Shown here in pieces: positions 27,840 through 37,185 of a DNA stretch of 64,000 bases. Each line of letters opens with the position of its first letter. The stretch's first letter is position 1. The stretch is from Lactobacillales bacterium. GTDB lineage: Bacteria > Bacillota > Bacilli > Lactobacillales > Streptococcaceae. The position numbers and the translations under genes are program-made. Under the pieces are notes generated by a model. It searched no databases. It worked only from the letters and a program-made list of their open reading frames with translations, and was not told the DNA's origin. The DNA lies in NCBI GenBank assembly GCA_031261175.1, contig JAISJW010000021.1:1-64000 (forward strand). Direction: 5' to 3'.

Positions 27840-27847
27840 TTCGCACG

Positions 27848-28486
27848 CTATGGCATGATTCTCAGCAACATTGCGTTCCATTTCACCAGTGCCGAATAGT
27901 GGAAATTCCCGCCGTCCTTATAAATATAAGGTTTCAAGCTGAACCACCCTTGAATATGCGGCCAAAAATACCGTTTCGCATCTTTATTCCCCAATTTCGC
28001 CGCTAGCTGCTTCGAATATTCCTCCGCCAATGCAGGCGTCGACTTCCCGCCTTTTTCCTGCACAAACAAAACGTAGCCCGGCCCGAAATTATAGGCCTGC
28101 ACGCCCGTCCACGTATCACATCCGTGCTGCGCCGCATAACTTATCATCGTATGAAGGTGCGCCATCCCTAGCTTGATCGACTCATCACTCGTCTTAATCT
28201 TCGCAAGGCTCGTCGTGCTTTCGCGCGCCTGCATCACGTCAGTTCCCTTCCCGGCACTCTCCGTGTAAATTATCGCAAGCACCATCCGCACCGACTCTTC
28301 CGAAATCTTCTCGCCCGTCTCCTGCATAATTCCTTCGACCTGATTCTTATACTCTTCGACCAAATGCACCGTCGAATAAGTTCGGTAAACCAGAAAAATC
28401 ACAAAAAAACAAAAAACTATTATCAAACTTTTTATCGCCGTGCGCACATGCCGCAGTCGGCTCGGTTTCACTATATCAATCGCCAT
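27848..28486 (-). CDS. Membrane-anchored lysozyme-like protein (Pmp23/PvaA type)
   Basis: This protein of 212 residues has a cytoplasmic N-terminus, one membrane helix (IVFCFFVIFLVYRTYSTV, about 23-40) and an extracellular lysozyme-like/transglycosylase domain. The domain carries VLAIIYTESAGKGTDVMQARES with the catalytic glutamate in YTES, and later GVQAYNFGPGYV. This matches the Lysozyme_like family that includes pneumococcal Pmp23/PvaA and B. subtilis YocA, which act on peptidoglycan during division. It overlaps the short tsaC by one base. Confidence 0.85.
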   Translation of the reverse strand: MAIDIVKPSRLRHVRTAIKSLIIVFCFFVIFLVYRTYSTVHLVEEYKNQVEGIMQETGEKISEESVRMVLAIIYTESAGKGTDVMQARESTTSLAKIKTSDESIKLGMAHLHTMISYAAQHGCDTWTGVQAYNFGPGYVLFVQEKGGKSTPALAEEYSKQLAAKLGNKDAKRYFWPHIQGWFSLKPYIYKDGGNFHYSALVKWNAMLLRIMP

Positions 28487-28995
28487 TATCTAATCTTCTT
28501 CCCATCATTCAGCACAACGATCGCCGACGGAACCCCTGTCCCCTCGATCAAATCATCGGCAAGTGTCAAGTCCGCCCCAATTTCCAAGGCGGCAAGTCTC
28601 GTCAAAGCCGGCTCATCGCCTGACTTATTCGCGCTCGTCGCGGTCAAAGGTACCCCGACCGAGTCAATTAATTCTTCTAAATAATTCCCAACTTCTAGGC
28701 GCAACGCCACGGTTTTTCCAGGCGAATGCAGTAGCTCCGGAAGCTCTCCCGAAAGCTCGACGATGTAAGTTGTCGGCTGGGCTGTCGGCGTGATAACGCC
28801 AGACAGCCCCCACTTGCCTAGGGTTTTCGGACTTACAATTATCGGGAGCGGCTTGTCGAAATCGCGGCCTTTGAGCGCGTAAATCTTCGCAATGGCAGCC
28901 GGATTCGTAGCGTCGGCCAAGAGCCCGTAGACCGTGTCGGTCGGAGCGGCAACCACCCCACCATTTTTTATCGTTTGAATCGCTTTTTTCATCAT
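28486..28995 (-). CDS. tsaC: Short TsaC/YrdC-type threonylcarbamoyl-AMP synthase
   Basis: The enzyme makes threonylcarbamoyl-AMP from threonine, bicarbonate and ATP for t6A synthesis. The 169-residue protein has VVAAPTDTVYGLLADA, KGRDFDKPLPIIVS and SANKSGDEPALT, the family's substrate-binding motifs. It lacks the C-terminal Sua5 domain and is about 20-30 residues shorter than typical TsaC. The start has no SD; a -10 TATTAT (29003-29008) ends 7 bases before the ATG, so the transcript may be leaderless. It is divergent from dedA, whose transcript also appears leaderless. Confidence 0.88.
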   Translation of the reverse strand: MMKKAIQTIKNGGVVAAPTDTVYGLLADATNPAAIAKIYALKGRDFDKPLPIIVSPKTLGKWGLSGVITPTAQPTTYIVELSGELPELLHSPGKTVALRLEVGNYLEELIDSVGVPLTATSANKSGDEPALTRLAALEIGADLTLADDLIEGTGVPSAIVVLNDGKKIR

Positions 28996-29039
28996 AATGA
29001 TAATAATACCAAAATTCGCGAGGAAATAAAAGCGTTTAG

Positions 29040-29069
29040 TTGAAAAATAAGGCGCGGGTGTGGTATTAT
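29040..29069 (+). promoter_or_regulatory. dedA promoter placed for a leaderless mRNA
   Basis: -35 TTGAAA (29040-29045), 18 bases, -10 TATTAT (29064-29069). The ATG at 29077 lies seven bases after the -10 and has no SD. Confidence 0.6.
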
Positions 29070-29076
29070 ATACGGC

Positions 29077-29709
29077 ATGAGCGAATTAATTACAAACATC
29101 CTAACAACATTTACCGGAGGACACAGCTGGATTATTTACGTGCTGATTTTCCTAGTTATTTTCATCGAAACCGGCGTGGTCATTCTGCCGTTTCTGCCCG
29201 GTGACAGCGTGCTGTTCCTCGTCGGCGGACTCGCAGCGGTGCCGGCCAACAACCTGAACGTCTTCGTTTTGTTTTTCAGTCTGAGTATCGCGGCAATTAT
29301 CGGCGATTTCCTGAACTTCGAGATTGGAAAACGCTTCGGCGACACGATTCCAAAACATCCGAAACTGCAGAAGGTTCTGACCCCTGCCCGAATGGAAGAT
29401 GCGCATAACTTTTTTGAAAAATGGGGAAATTTCGCCATCTTCATTAAACGTTTCGCACCATTTATTAGAACGTTTGTGCCGTTTATCGCAGGTTCATCGC
29501 AAATGACTTTCCGCAAGTTTGCTTGGTTTAACGTCCTTGGTGGCGTGTGCTGGGTTGCAATTGGCGTGTTCGCTGGCTTCTTCTTCGGAAATATTCCGGC
29601 GGTTCAAGAACACTTCGAGTTGATTATGATCGGAATTATTATTGTGAGCTTGCTACCAGTTGGTATCGTGGCTTTGAAAAACAAATTCAACAAAAAAGAT
29701 GCAGCCTAA
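29077..29709 (+). CDS. DedA family membrane protein
   Basis: The 210-residue protein has the DedA pattern: IETGVVILPFLPGDSVLFLVGGLAA, a cytoplasmic GKRFGDTIP stretch, and the conserved FFEKWGNFAIFIKRFAPFIRTFVPFIAG block. Five or more membrane segments are present. DedA proteins are thought to move membrane lipids such as undecaprenyl phosphate or phosphatidylethanolamine across the bilayer. It is a single plus-strand gene with a likely leaderless mRNA and a terminator overlapping its stop codon. Confidence 0.92.
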   Translation: MSELITNILTTFTGGHSWIIYVLIFLVIFIETGVVILPFLPGDSVLFLVGGLAAVPANNLNVFVLFFSLSIAAIIGDFLNFEIGKRFGDTIPKHPKLQKVLTPARMEDAHNFFEKWGNFAIFIKRFAPFIRTFVPFIAGSSQMTFRKFAWFNVLGGVCWVAIGVFAGFFFGNIPAVQEHFELIMIGIIIVSLLPVGIVALKNKFNKKDAA

Positions 29710-29733
29710 TCGTTAGGCGTGCATCTTTTTTTG
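29698..29733 (+). terminator. Terminator of dedA
   Basis: GATGCAGCCTAA, TCG, TTAGGCGTGCATC-TTTTTTT; the 5' arm includes the dedA stop codon. Confidence 0.9.
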
Positions 29734-29800
29734 CGGACTTTTTGCGATTTGTGGTCATTTATAGCGAAAAATGACCACAAAACGCCAAAAGTCCGCAAAT
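29730..29800. repeat. Long hairpin downstream of dedA
   Basis: TTTTTTGCGGACTTTTTGCG...TGTGGTCATTT (29730-29760) pairs with AAAATGACCACAAAACG...AAGTCCGCAAAT (29767-29800), about 30 bases with a few mismatches. It lies between the convergent dedA and the gene ending at 29808. Confidence 0.8.
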
Positions 29801-29807
29801 TCAATTT

Positions 29808-30695
29808 TTACTCATCGTGATTTTCGTACCAGTACTCTTCAAATCCATCATAGAAGCCATTTTCATAACCATCTTTGTATGAAGCGCTACCGTTTCGATA
29901 GTCGTCATTGTCCGAACCCATATCCCAGGCGTCGTCATAGGCATCATCGAAATATTCGACATCGGGATCATCATAATTCAAGCCCCAGTCGGCGCCCTCT
30001 TCGTTTCCGTCATCCCAACCTTTGTCGTATTCCGGATCGTCAGGCGTCGCTTTCATACTGTCTTGAACCGCCTTGCGTTCTGCCTGGCGCTCTTCCAAAG
30101 ACTTAGCTTCCGGCGTCATCACCTGATCGATAATCTTCTTGTCGCCTTTAATTGAAATATACGAATACTCGTTATCCGAGAAAATATGCAACTTCTTCAC
30201 AAAACCAATCTTAATCGCATCTGGCTTCTCAACCGTCGCCGGCACATCGAAATCAATCTTGTAAATCTTCGTTTCTTTTTTCTTCAGCGCATGCGGCCCG
30301 TAATAATAACTCTCGTGATTCGCATATCCCTGAACATAGTCGCTCGCGGCCTCGTATTCTTTCCCATCAATCACCGCGACACAGTCATCAAACAAAGGCG
30401 TCTTCGAATATTTTTTATCCTTATTTTTCGCCTTAACCGTAATCACTAGGTGATCGCCGTTATCAGGCTCCGCAAACTTTTCGACATAACTGTCATCCGC
30501 CTGCCACCAAAAACCGCAGTTATATTTATGCACAATCTGCACGTCAACAATGCTGTATTGCACCTTGCTAATCTTGATTTTGCTCCCAATCACAAGCGCC
30601 TGTTGCGAGTCTTCCTCGGCCCGTACAACCGGGCTTAAAAACACAAAAAGATTGGCAAATAAAAACAACCCCGCAACGATTTTTCTAGTCCGCAT
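29808..30695 (-). CDS. Secreted protein with acidic Gly-Asp-Tyr-rich C-terminal repeats
   Basis: The 295-residue protein has a clear signal peptide (MRTRKIVAGLFLFANLFVFLSPVVRAEE, cleavage likely after VRA). A beta-rich domain (about 35-195) and a strikingly acidic C-terminal region follow. That region has repeated units: KGWDDGNEEGADWG, YDDAWDMGSDNDD, YKDGYENGFYDGFEEYW. Such D-x-G/Y-x-G repeats could bind calcium or wall polymers, but I do not recognise the family. The start was chosen at the ATG with GGAGGTCG SD. It is convergent with dedA across a long hairpin. Confidence 0.7.
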   Translation of the reverse strand: MRTRKIVAGLFLFANLFVFLSPVVRAEEDSQQALVIGSKIKISKVQYSIVDVQIVHKYNCGFWWQADDSYVEKFAEPDNGDHLVITVKAKNKDKKYSKTPLFDDCVAVIDGKEYEAASDYVQGYANHESYYYGPHALKKKETKIYKIDFDVPATVEKPDAIKIGFVKKLHIFSDNEYSYISIKGDKKIIDQVMTPEAKSLEERQAERKAVQDSMKATPDDPEYDKGWDDGNEEGADWGLNYDDPDVEYFDDAYDDAWDMGSDNDDYRNGSASYKDGYENGFYDGFEEYWYENHDE

Positions 30696-30793
30696 AAAAC
30701 GACCTCCAAGTAATATAATAATCATATTATACTACCTCAGAAGTCGTCATTTTTTGAAAAATTAAGATATTAATCGTGAAAACGCAATCAAAT

Positions 30794-31978
30794 TTATTTT
30801 ATTTGGTTCGCCATCCAATCCCACACAAGTTCGCCAGTTTGATCATCTTTTGCCTCGTTATTATCAAAATAAATCCACGACCAATGTCCGTTATATTTAT
30901 AACCACTTGAAGAATCAACGACATGTTCAGTTGTCGAAACACGTAAATCACTTGCCCTTGCAATGCGCAATCGTTCAATCAAAGGGATTTCGTGAAGCTC
31001 CGGCTTAACGATTTCATCGTCTTTAGAGTAAATAAAGAATGTCGGAATCTCAGCAAGTTCTTGAACCTGTTCATCCGTTATCAACTTATTCGGTAGCGCT
31101 GGGCAAATCGGAACAAGTGCCACAAATTCGCTAGGATATTTTAGCGCCATAACAAGGGTCATAAATCCACCGTTCGAGCACCCGGTCAAAATAACTTTTT
31201 TAGAATGAGTTTTTTCTTTGTAATAATTAATCAACTCATTTAGCGACTCAGTATAAAACGAATAATCCTTCGCAATAACAGCGCCTTTATTAAAGTTTGT
31301 CTTTTTGCCATCGTAGTCCATCCAGTAGGTCGGGCATTGCGGCACAAGGACATTCGCCCCGCCGAGCTTTTCTTGAAAACCACGCGAGGCAAGTGAAGTC
31401 ACCTTATTTCCTAAAAGCGTAACGCGTGGATCGGTATTAACCGTTCCGCCCTCGCCGATTCCGTGCAGCCAAACAACTAAAGTTTCACTCGGTTTTGCCG
31501 GTTCGGAATGGGCATATTTGTATTCAACGCCATCGCTCGCTTTAAACGAATCACGTTTAAAACTATCAGCTGCCGTTGCCTTGCCGGTAGCTTTTTTGTT
31601 AATCGAGAAATTCTTATAGGTTATATCGAGCTCATACGGTTTGATCCAAGTGTTCAACCACGTCTTCTGCGAAAACGTTAGCGCCGAACCTACCTCGGGG
31701 TTGACGCAAAGCTGCAAAGTTGCGAATTTCGATGCGCCCGAAATTGGTGCACCGTTTTTATCGCTCAAATAGGCATCAGTCACTTTGCGCCCCGCCACTT
31801 TGAAATCTTTCTTATCAACTTCGCTAACCGGCTTGTCGAGTGCGACAATTGCCTTCGAAACTCCCGCACCCCAGTCGTACCCTCCGATATAGTAACTATA
31901 TGTGCCCTTTTTCGCGCACCCAGCTAGCACTAGCAACGCGACCAGGACCGCGGCACAACTAAATATTTTTATTTTCAT
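30794..31978 (-). CDS. Lipoprotein alpha/beta-hydrolase (esterase or peptidase-like)
   Basis: The 394-residue protein has a lipobox (LLVLAGC, Cys about 21), an N-terminal beta domain (about 25-170) and an alpha/beta-hydrolase domain. The hydrolase domain has the oxyanion segment VVWLHGIGEGG, nucleophile elbow LTGCSNGGFM, acid in YSKDDEIV and a C-terminal histidine in GHWSWIYF. This layout is seen in secreted esterase or depolymerase-like enzymes of Firmicutes; the substrate is unknown. The SD is weak (AAAGGGTGC). A 16-base hairpin lies upstream at 32025-32070. Confidence 0.8.
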   Translation of the reverse strand: MKIKIFSCAAVLVALLVLAGCAKKGTYSYYIGGYDWGAGVSKAIVALDKPVSEVDKKDFKVAGRKVTDAYLSDKNGAPISGASKFATLQLCVNPEVGSALTFSQKTWLNTWIKPYELDITYKNFSINKKATGKATAADSFKRDSFKASDGVEYKYAHSEPAKPSETLVVWLHGIGEGGTVNTDPRVTLLGNKVTSLASRGFQEKLGGANVLVPQCPTYWMDYDGKKTNFNKGAVIAKDYSFYTESLNELINYYKEKTHSKKVILTGCSNGGFMTLVMALKYPSEFVALVPICPALPNKLITDEQVQELAEIPTFFIYSKDDEIVKPELHEIPLIERLRIARASDLRVSTTEHVVDSSSGYKYNGHWSWIYFDNNEAKDDQTGELVWDWMANQIK

Positions 31979-32024
31979 TAAAATGCACCCTTTTTGTGAG
32001 ATTTTTAATTTTTTTTCGTTATTT

Positions 32025-32070
32025 CGTGAGCTAACGGTGCGTATAAAATCTAAACGCACCGTTAGCTCGC
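32025..32070. repeat. Hairpin CGTGAGCTAACGGTGCG between lipoprotein and membrane protein genes
   Basis: CGTGAGCTAACGGTGCGT (32025-32042) and ACGCACCGTTAGCTCGC (32053-32070) pair almost perfectly; A/T-rich flanks (TTTTTTTCGTT / AAAAACAGGCAAAA) extend the pairing loosely. It is not followed by a T-run on the minus strand, so it is not an evident simple terminator for the gene that ends at 32095. Confidence 0.8.
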
Positions 32071-32094
32071 AAAAACAGGCAAAATTTTTTGCTT

Positions 32095-33669
32095 TTACCT
32101 TTTTTCGGTGCGTTTTTTATTAACCAGCTCGAACAGACTGTAAATTCCGAGCGCCGCATACGGAATCAGAATCAAGAAATACGGAAGCGTGTACATATCC
32201 TTCGCCTCAAATAGCAAGTGGTACAAGAACCCACCGTAGGCAATTATCGCAAAAATCAAAACGTCGAGTTTACCGTTACGGCGCAACAGCCACAGCCCAA
32301 ATAACGCAAACACTGACACAATCAGGTGATACGCATTCATAAACCAACTCGCAGCCGTGTGCAACTTCCCATAAGCCAGACTCATCTGTACCCGCGGCAT
32401 CTGCTTATGCTCAACAATACTCCGCTGATAAACATAAACGCCAAAATTCGGATTCTCCCATTCGCTCAAAAACTTGCCCTTGAAAAACTCAAAGCCCAGA
32501 TGCGGATCCGTCAGATATTTGTGCACCGACTCCTCAATCGATTCCTTCGCGCGCGCCTTAACCTTTTCCGGCCCGTCCTTCTGCAAAAACAGCGGCGTCT
32601 TCTCGCCCTTCTCCACGTGGTCCACAAACCGGTAGTGCCAGTGATTGAACCACCCCGGATAAATCTTGACCGGCTCATTCTGCAGCCCCATCGCCAGATA
32701 GGCAAGTTCCGGCATCGCCTCGTGCACCGGCTCACCCGTGCGCGCGGCGTAAAGATTTTTGACCCCGAGCGGGAAAGTTACCACGCAAAAGACGGCAAGT
32801 CCAAGCGCTAAAAGTTTCTTCCAACTGAAATTTTTAATCAATTCCCAAATGTATAACAATGCCATCGCTATAACCCAAATATCAGAATTAGGCTTCAAGA
32901 CGGCTGCGACCCCAATTGCCACGGCGGATATTACGAAGTAATACCAACGTTTTTCACAACGCAAGAATTTCAACTGGAAATAAATTGCGATCATCGAGAG
33001 GGTCATATACGGAATCAACCCGTAGACGAAATGGCACATCATAAATGCTGGCAAACACGTAACTTCGAGAACTAAAACGATAATGCTGACTTGCAAAGTG
33101 TCGAACAAAAGGCAAGTCGCTTTATATAAAAAGTAGAAAAACAACGTTAATAAAATTGCGTTCATCAAGATTAAAATCGTGAAGATATGCGTATTTTCTA
33201 CGCCGAAAACGCGGAAGAAAAACTCTTCATAAAGAGCCATTCCGACCTGAAATGGATAGGCCTTAAAGTAAGGAGCGTCGAACGCCTTCGCAACGTCGCC
33301 CGCAGCGCTCGCGTGCGCAAAATCAAACACTCGTCGAGCATCATACAAGAGCGATGAATTGCCGAATAACCGCCCGAAACCAAATCCTGCAACCAAAATA
33401 ACCGCGCTGGAAAATTTAGCGACGGCCGATTCAATTGCCGGAGTCAAACGCGCAAATAAAACACGCATCAAAAAGAACAATATCACTAAAAGTCCCACAG
33501 AAACCAGAACGTTCAATAAAATATTATCATGAACCACTTCCACTTTTTCGAACCCGATATCTGGGTACACTGAATTATAAATAAAGCTCCCCAAAGCTAA
33601 CGCTGCTACAAAAATCCCAATTAATAACAACCCGATACTGCGCAAAACGGCTAAAATTTTATCTATCAT
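32095..33669 (-). CDS. Polytopic membrane protein, possible GT-C type glycosyltransferase
   Basis: This 524-residue protein has about 11-12 membrane helices. An early extracytoplasmic loop (YDARRVFDFAHASAAGDV) and a large soluble loop late in the sequence (about 330-430: NLYAARTGEPVHEAMPELAYLAMG...) give a layout like lipid-linked sugar glycosyltransferases of the GT-C/PMT kind. The catalytic motif is not certain. It has SD AAGGAAAAAT. It may act in cell-wall or teichoic-acid glycosylation, but this is inference from topology only. Confidence 0.55.
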   Translation of the reverse strand: MIDKILAVLRSIGLLLIGIFVAALALGSFIYNSVYPDIGFEKVEVVHDNILLNVLVSVGLLVILFFLMRVLFARLTPAIESAVAKFSSAVILVAGFGFGRLFGNSSLLYDARRVFDFAHASAAGDVAKAFDAPYFKAYPFQVGMALYEEFFFRVFGVENTHIFTILILMNAILLTLFFYFLYKATCLLFDTLQVSIIVLVLEVTCLPAFMMCHFVYGLIPYMTLSMIAIYFQLKFLRCEKRWYYFVISAVAIGVAAVLKPNSDIWVIAMALLYIWELIKNFSWKKLLALGLAVFCVVTFPLGVKNLYAARTGEPVHEAMPELAYLAMGLQNEPVKIYPGWFNHWHYRFVDHVEKGEKTPLFLQKDGPEKVKARAKESIEESVHKYLTDPHLGFEFFKGKFLSEWENPNFGVYVYQRSIVEHKQMPRVQMSLAYGKLHTAASWFMNAYHLIVSVFALFGLWLLRRNGKLDVLIFAIIAYGGFLYHLLFEAKDMYTLPYFLILIPYAALGIYSLFELVNKKRTEKR

Positions 33670-33831
33670 ATTTTTCCTTATTCAACTTTATTTTATTAAA
33701 AAAATTATATCATAAAAATGCTAAGATTATCTTAGCACCTTACAAAATATTTTCACAGATTTCACTCTTTTGTTACAACAATTTAATATTTTTGTAAAAC
33801 TATCGTTATGGATTTTTGATTAATGTCATGC

Positions 33832-33837
33832 TATAAT
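33832..33837 (+). promoter_or_regulatory. Toxin promoter, cassette 3
   Basis: Extended -10 TGCTATAAT (box 33832-33837) with a poor -35; transcription would begin near 33844, at the same place relative to the CACTAG leader as in cassette 2. The stretch 33670-33830 otherwise holds only a small GCTAAGA/TCTTAGC hairpin (33720-33736). Confidence 0.6.
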
Positions 33838-33900
33838 TGTCGAACACTAGTTAAAGTTAATGGTGGTAGCTCGTTTTTCTTTACGATTGGAGGTGGTATC

Positions 33901-33984
33901 ATGGACAACAATCCATGGCGCTTCGGAAATCTAGGAAAGGAGAGCTCCCTGTCTTTATGTCCACTTCGGACTTATTGCACTTAA
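33901..33984 (+). CDS. Possible 27-codon leader reading frame of toxin cassette 3
   Basis: The ATG follows GGAGGTGGTATC and starts the CATGGA/TCCATG hairpin. The frame (MDNNPWRFGN...PLRTYCT) is again 27 codons and ends 28 bases inside the toxin gene. A one-base deletion relative to cassette 2 (ACAACAATCC versus ACAAACAATCC) changes the peptide's middle but the frame is restored before the end. Confidence 0.3.
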   Translation: MDNNPWRFGNLGKESSLSLCPLRTYCT

Positions 33985-34040
33985 TCGAAATCATGATGTT
34001 ACTCATTATGTTTCGCGAAAACAGCAATAAAAAAGATTAA
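33957..34040 (+). CDS. 27-residue hydrophobic toxin-like peptide, copy 3
   Basis: The peptide begins MSTSDLLHLIEIMMLLIM and ends FRENSNKKD: an N-terminus like copy 2 and a C-terminus like copy 1. This mosaic suggests recombination or gene conversion among the three. SD GGAAAGGAG precedes it. This cassette is 12.7 kb from the tandem pair, between the membrane protein gene and a WxL gene. As for the other copies, toxin function is inferred from the membrane-helix-plus-charged-tail layout and the convergent RNA. Confidence 0.7.
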   Translation: MSTSDLLHLIEIMMLLIMFRENSNKKD

Positions 34041-34151
34041 CCACTTCTAAACTTTAGCAGGTTTAGTGGTTAATCAAATCACTTTAGCCGAGCTGCCGCG
34101 TTAGCGACGCTAGTGTGTTAGGGGTCGACGTTCCTGCGTCGGCTCTTTTCA
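34030..34151 (-). ncRNA. Antitoxin-like convergent RNA, copy 3
   Basis: On the minus strand: -35 TTGAAT (34181-34186), 17 bases, -10 TATTAT (34158-34163), start near 34151. The terminator hairpin has arms GATTAACCACT / AGTGGTTAATC (34036-34074), then TTTTTTATT. The stem change CC to CT is compensated on the other arm relative to cassette 2, showing selection for the hairpin. Confidence 0.7.
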
Positions 34152-34326
34152 TTAATTATAATAACAAATTTCGGCCGCAAATTCAACAATTTGGCTAATT
34201 CTTAAACTGATAAATACTAATAATTACAAAATGCACCATCAAAGTTTAGACCGATAATTATTTATCTTGTTTATTTTTAGAGCGTTAAACTCAAATAAGC
34301 GCAGGTTAATTCCATCCTTATTTCCT

Positions 34327-34354
34327 ATGAAAAACATCTTAACTTTTTAAAGTC
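34327..34354 (-). terminator. Terminator of the WxL gene
   Basis: On the minus strand AACGTCTTGACTTT pairs with AAAGTTAAGATGTT (two G-U pairs) and is followed by TTTTC. Confidence 0.65.
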
Positions 34355-34360
34355 AAGACG

Positions 34361-35215
34361 TTAAGGTTCTACATAATCAGTTGGAACCGCAAAGGTTAAG
34401 GTCCACATAAATTCAGCTTTATAATCAACGTTAACTCGCGCCCGAGCGCTACGCGGCACGCTTAAGACCACTTCTAAATCGCGCAGCGTCGAATCCTCTG
34501 TCAGTTTATTGACAAGTCCGCTAGCATCCGTTACATCGCCATCAACACCCGAAGTTGGCGGAACCACATCACCAAATACCCAACTCCAGATTTGCCCGTG
34601 AATTTCGTACTGCCCACCTTTAGACAAGGCTGAGCTGGTTAAGAATTGGTGCGAATTGCCCGTGGCAATTGTCGCCTCCCATTTATCTAAATGACTAGCT
34701 CCTGGTTCGAAATCGTTCGGAGTGTCAGAGAGTACATTCCCATCGGCAAAAATAATTTTCGTACCATTTAGCACGTGCCCGCTAGACTCCTCTTGAAATT
34801 GCGAAACCAAACGAACGTTGAGCTCCCAAGGTGCGGTCCCATCCGTGTAATCAGCTACTTGGACGAACGGATTATGCCATTCTCTAACCTTGCCGTTAGG
34901 CTCCAAATCACCTTGGTTGACCAAGGCGCACTCTTGAATTTCTGAGTGTGTATAATCAAGTTCTACTGTCCCGAAATGGAAGTTTGGCGCTTGCAACAAG
35001 CGGACAAACCCGGCAGTTTCGCTATTTATCTGCACGCCGCTATCTCCATCTAACTTGTAAATAGGCGTCTTCGTTCCCGGTTGGACTGGCTTGATCTCCA
35101 TATCCTTGTCCACCTCAAAATTCACACGTCCATCGGTTTCGACCGCAGCAACCGGCTCACAAACAGCTAGGCAAGTCAGCGACGAAATCATTGCTATTAA
35201 AATTTTAAATTTCAT
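34361..35215 (-). CDS. WxL-domain cell-surface protein
   Basis: This secreted protein of 284 residues has a signal peptide (MKFKILIAMISSLTCLAVCEPVAA). A single WxL domain follows, with the two signature motifs, APWELNVRLVSQF (about 155) and FMWTLTF (about 272). WxL domains bind peptidoglycan non-covalently and are found in Lactobacillales and Listeria. The usual partner genes (DUF916, LPXTG or small WxL genes) are not beside it, so it is an orphan. The upstream Cys in the signal region (AVCEP) is not a convincing lipobox. Confidence 0.88.
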   Translation of the reverse strand: MKFKILIAMISSLTCLAVCEPVAAVETDGRVNFEVDKDMEIKPVQPGTKTPIYKLDGDSGVQINSETAGFVRLLQAPNFHFGTVELDYTHSEIQECALVNQGDLEPNGKVREWHNPFVQVADYTDGTAPWELNVRLVSQFQEESSGHVLNGTKIIFADGNVLSDTPNDFEPGASHLDKWEATIATGNSHQFLTSSALSKGGQYEIHGQIWSWVFGDVVPPTSGVDGDVTDASGLVNKLTEDSTLRDLEVVLSVPRSARARVNVDYKAEFMWTLTFAVPTDYVEP

Positions 35216-35283
35216 TCGCTCACCTTCGTTTGTATTATTAACTTAAGTTTACACCCTATCGCCCCTAGTGTCAAAAATATATA

Positions 35284-35319
35284 CAAAAAGCCAACCTCGC
35301 ATTTGAGATTGGCTTTAAA
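35284..35319 (-). terminator. Terminator of the atp operon
   Basis: On the minus strand AAAAGCCAATCTC, loop, GAGGTTGGCTTTTTG, directly after atpC. Confidence 0.88.
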
Positions 35320-35322
35320 AGT

Positions 35323-35748
35323 TTATTTGTAATCGCCGTTAGCGACTTTGATCCGGTTGATGGCTTTTTCAAGCGAAACGGTCAAGCGAGCAATTTGATC
35401 TGGATCATTTGCTTCGCGAGCGGCTTCGAGCTTAGCTTCAGCGGCGGCTTTGGCTGCTTCGGCGCGGCTAACATCGATATCGCGGTCACGTTCGGCTGAG
35501 TCAGAAATGATCGACACAACATTGTCGCGAACTTCGAGGATGCCACCGTTGACAGTGATTCCGTCGATGCGTTCGTCTTGCGTGTTGCGTTTTACGCGGA
35601 CAACATCGATCTTCAGCGGTGAGATTAGCGGGATGTGTTCCGGCATGATACCGACTTGCCCAGCTGTTGTCACGGCGTAGACGATTTGCGCGTTATGATC
35701 GTAGACGACTCCGTCAGGTGTAACTACTTGCACTTTTAAAGTTGCCAT
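35323..35748 (-). CDS. atpC: ATP synthase epsilon subunit
   Basis: The 141-residue protein has the beta-sandwich start LKVQVVTPDGVVYDH, then TAGQVGIMPEHIPLISPL and GGILEVRDNVVSIISD. A C-terminal helical hairpin rich in alanine and charged residues follows. The epsilon subunit is part of the F1 central stalk and regulates ATPase activity. It is the last gene of the operon, 13 bases after atpD, and is followed by a terminator. Confidence 0.96.
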   Translation of the reverse strand: MATLKVQVVTPDGVVYDHNAQIVYAVTTAGQVGIMPEHIPLISPLKIDVVRVKRNTQDERIDGITVNGGILEVRDNVVSIISDSAERDRDIDVSRAEAAKAAAEAKLEAAREANDPDQIARLTVSLEKAINRIKVANGDYK

Positions 35749-35761
35749 AAGTTACCCCCTA

Positions 35762-37168
<1,407 letters not shown>

Positions 37169-37185
37169 TTATTAGCCTCCTAATC

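Noticed and set aside
27630..27881. Open frame across the palindromes after the lysozyme-like gene
   Set aside because: It is made of palindrome sequence and its translation shows no domain; the other strand and copy B do not keep the frame.
20600..34190. CRISPR array or insertion sequences as the source of the repeated toxin cassettes
   Set aside because: Copies are about 350 bases, widely spaced and without spacers; no transposase gene or terminal repeats were found around them.
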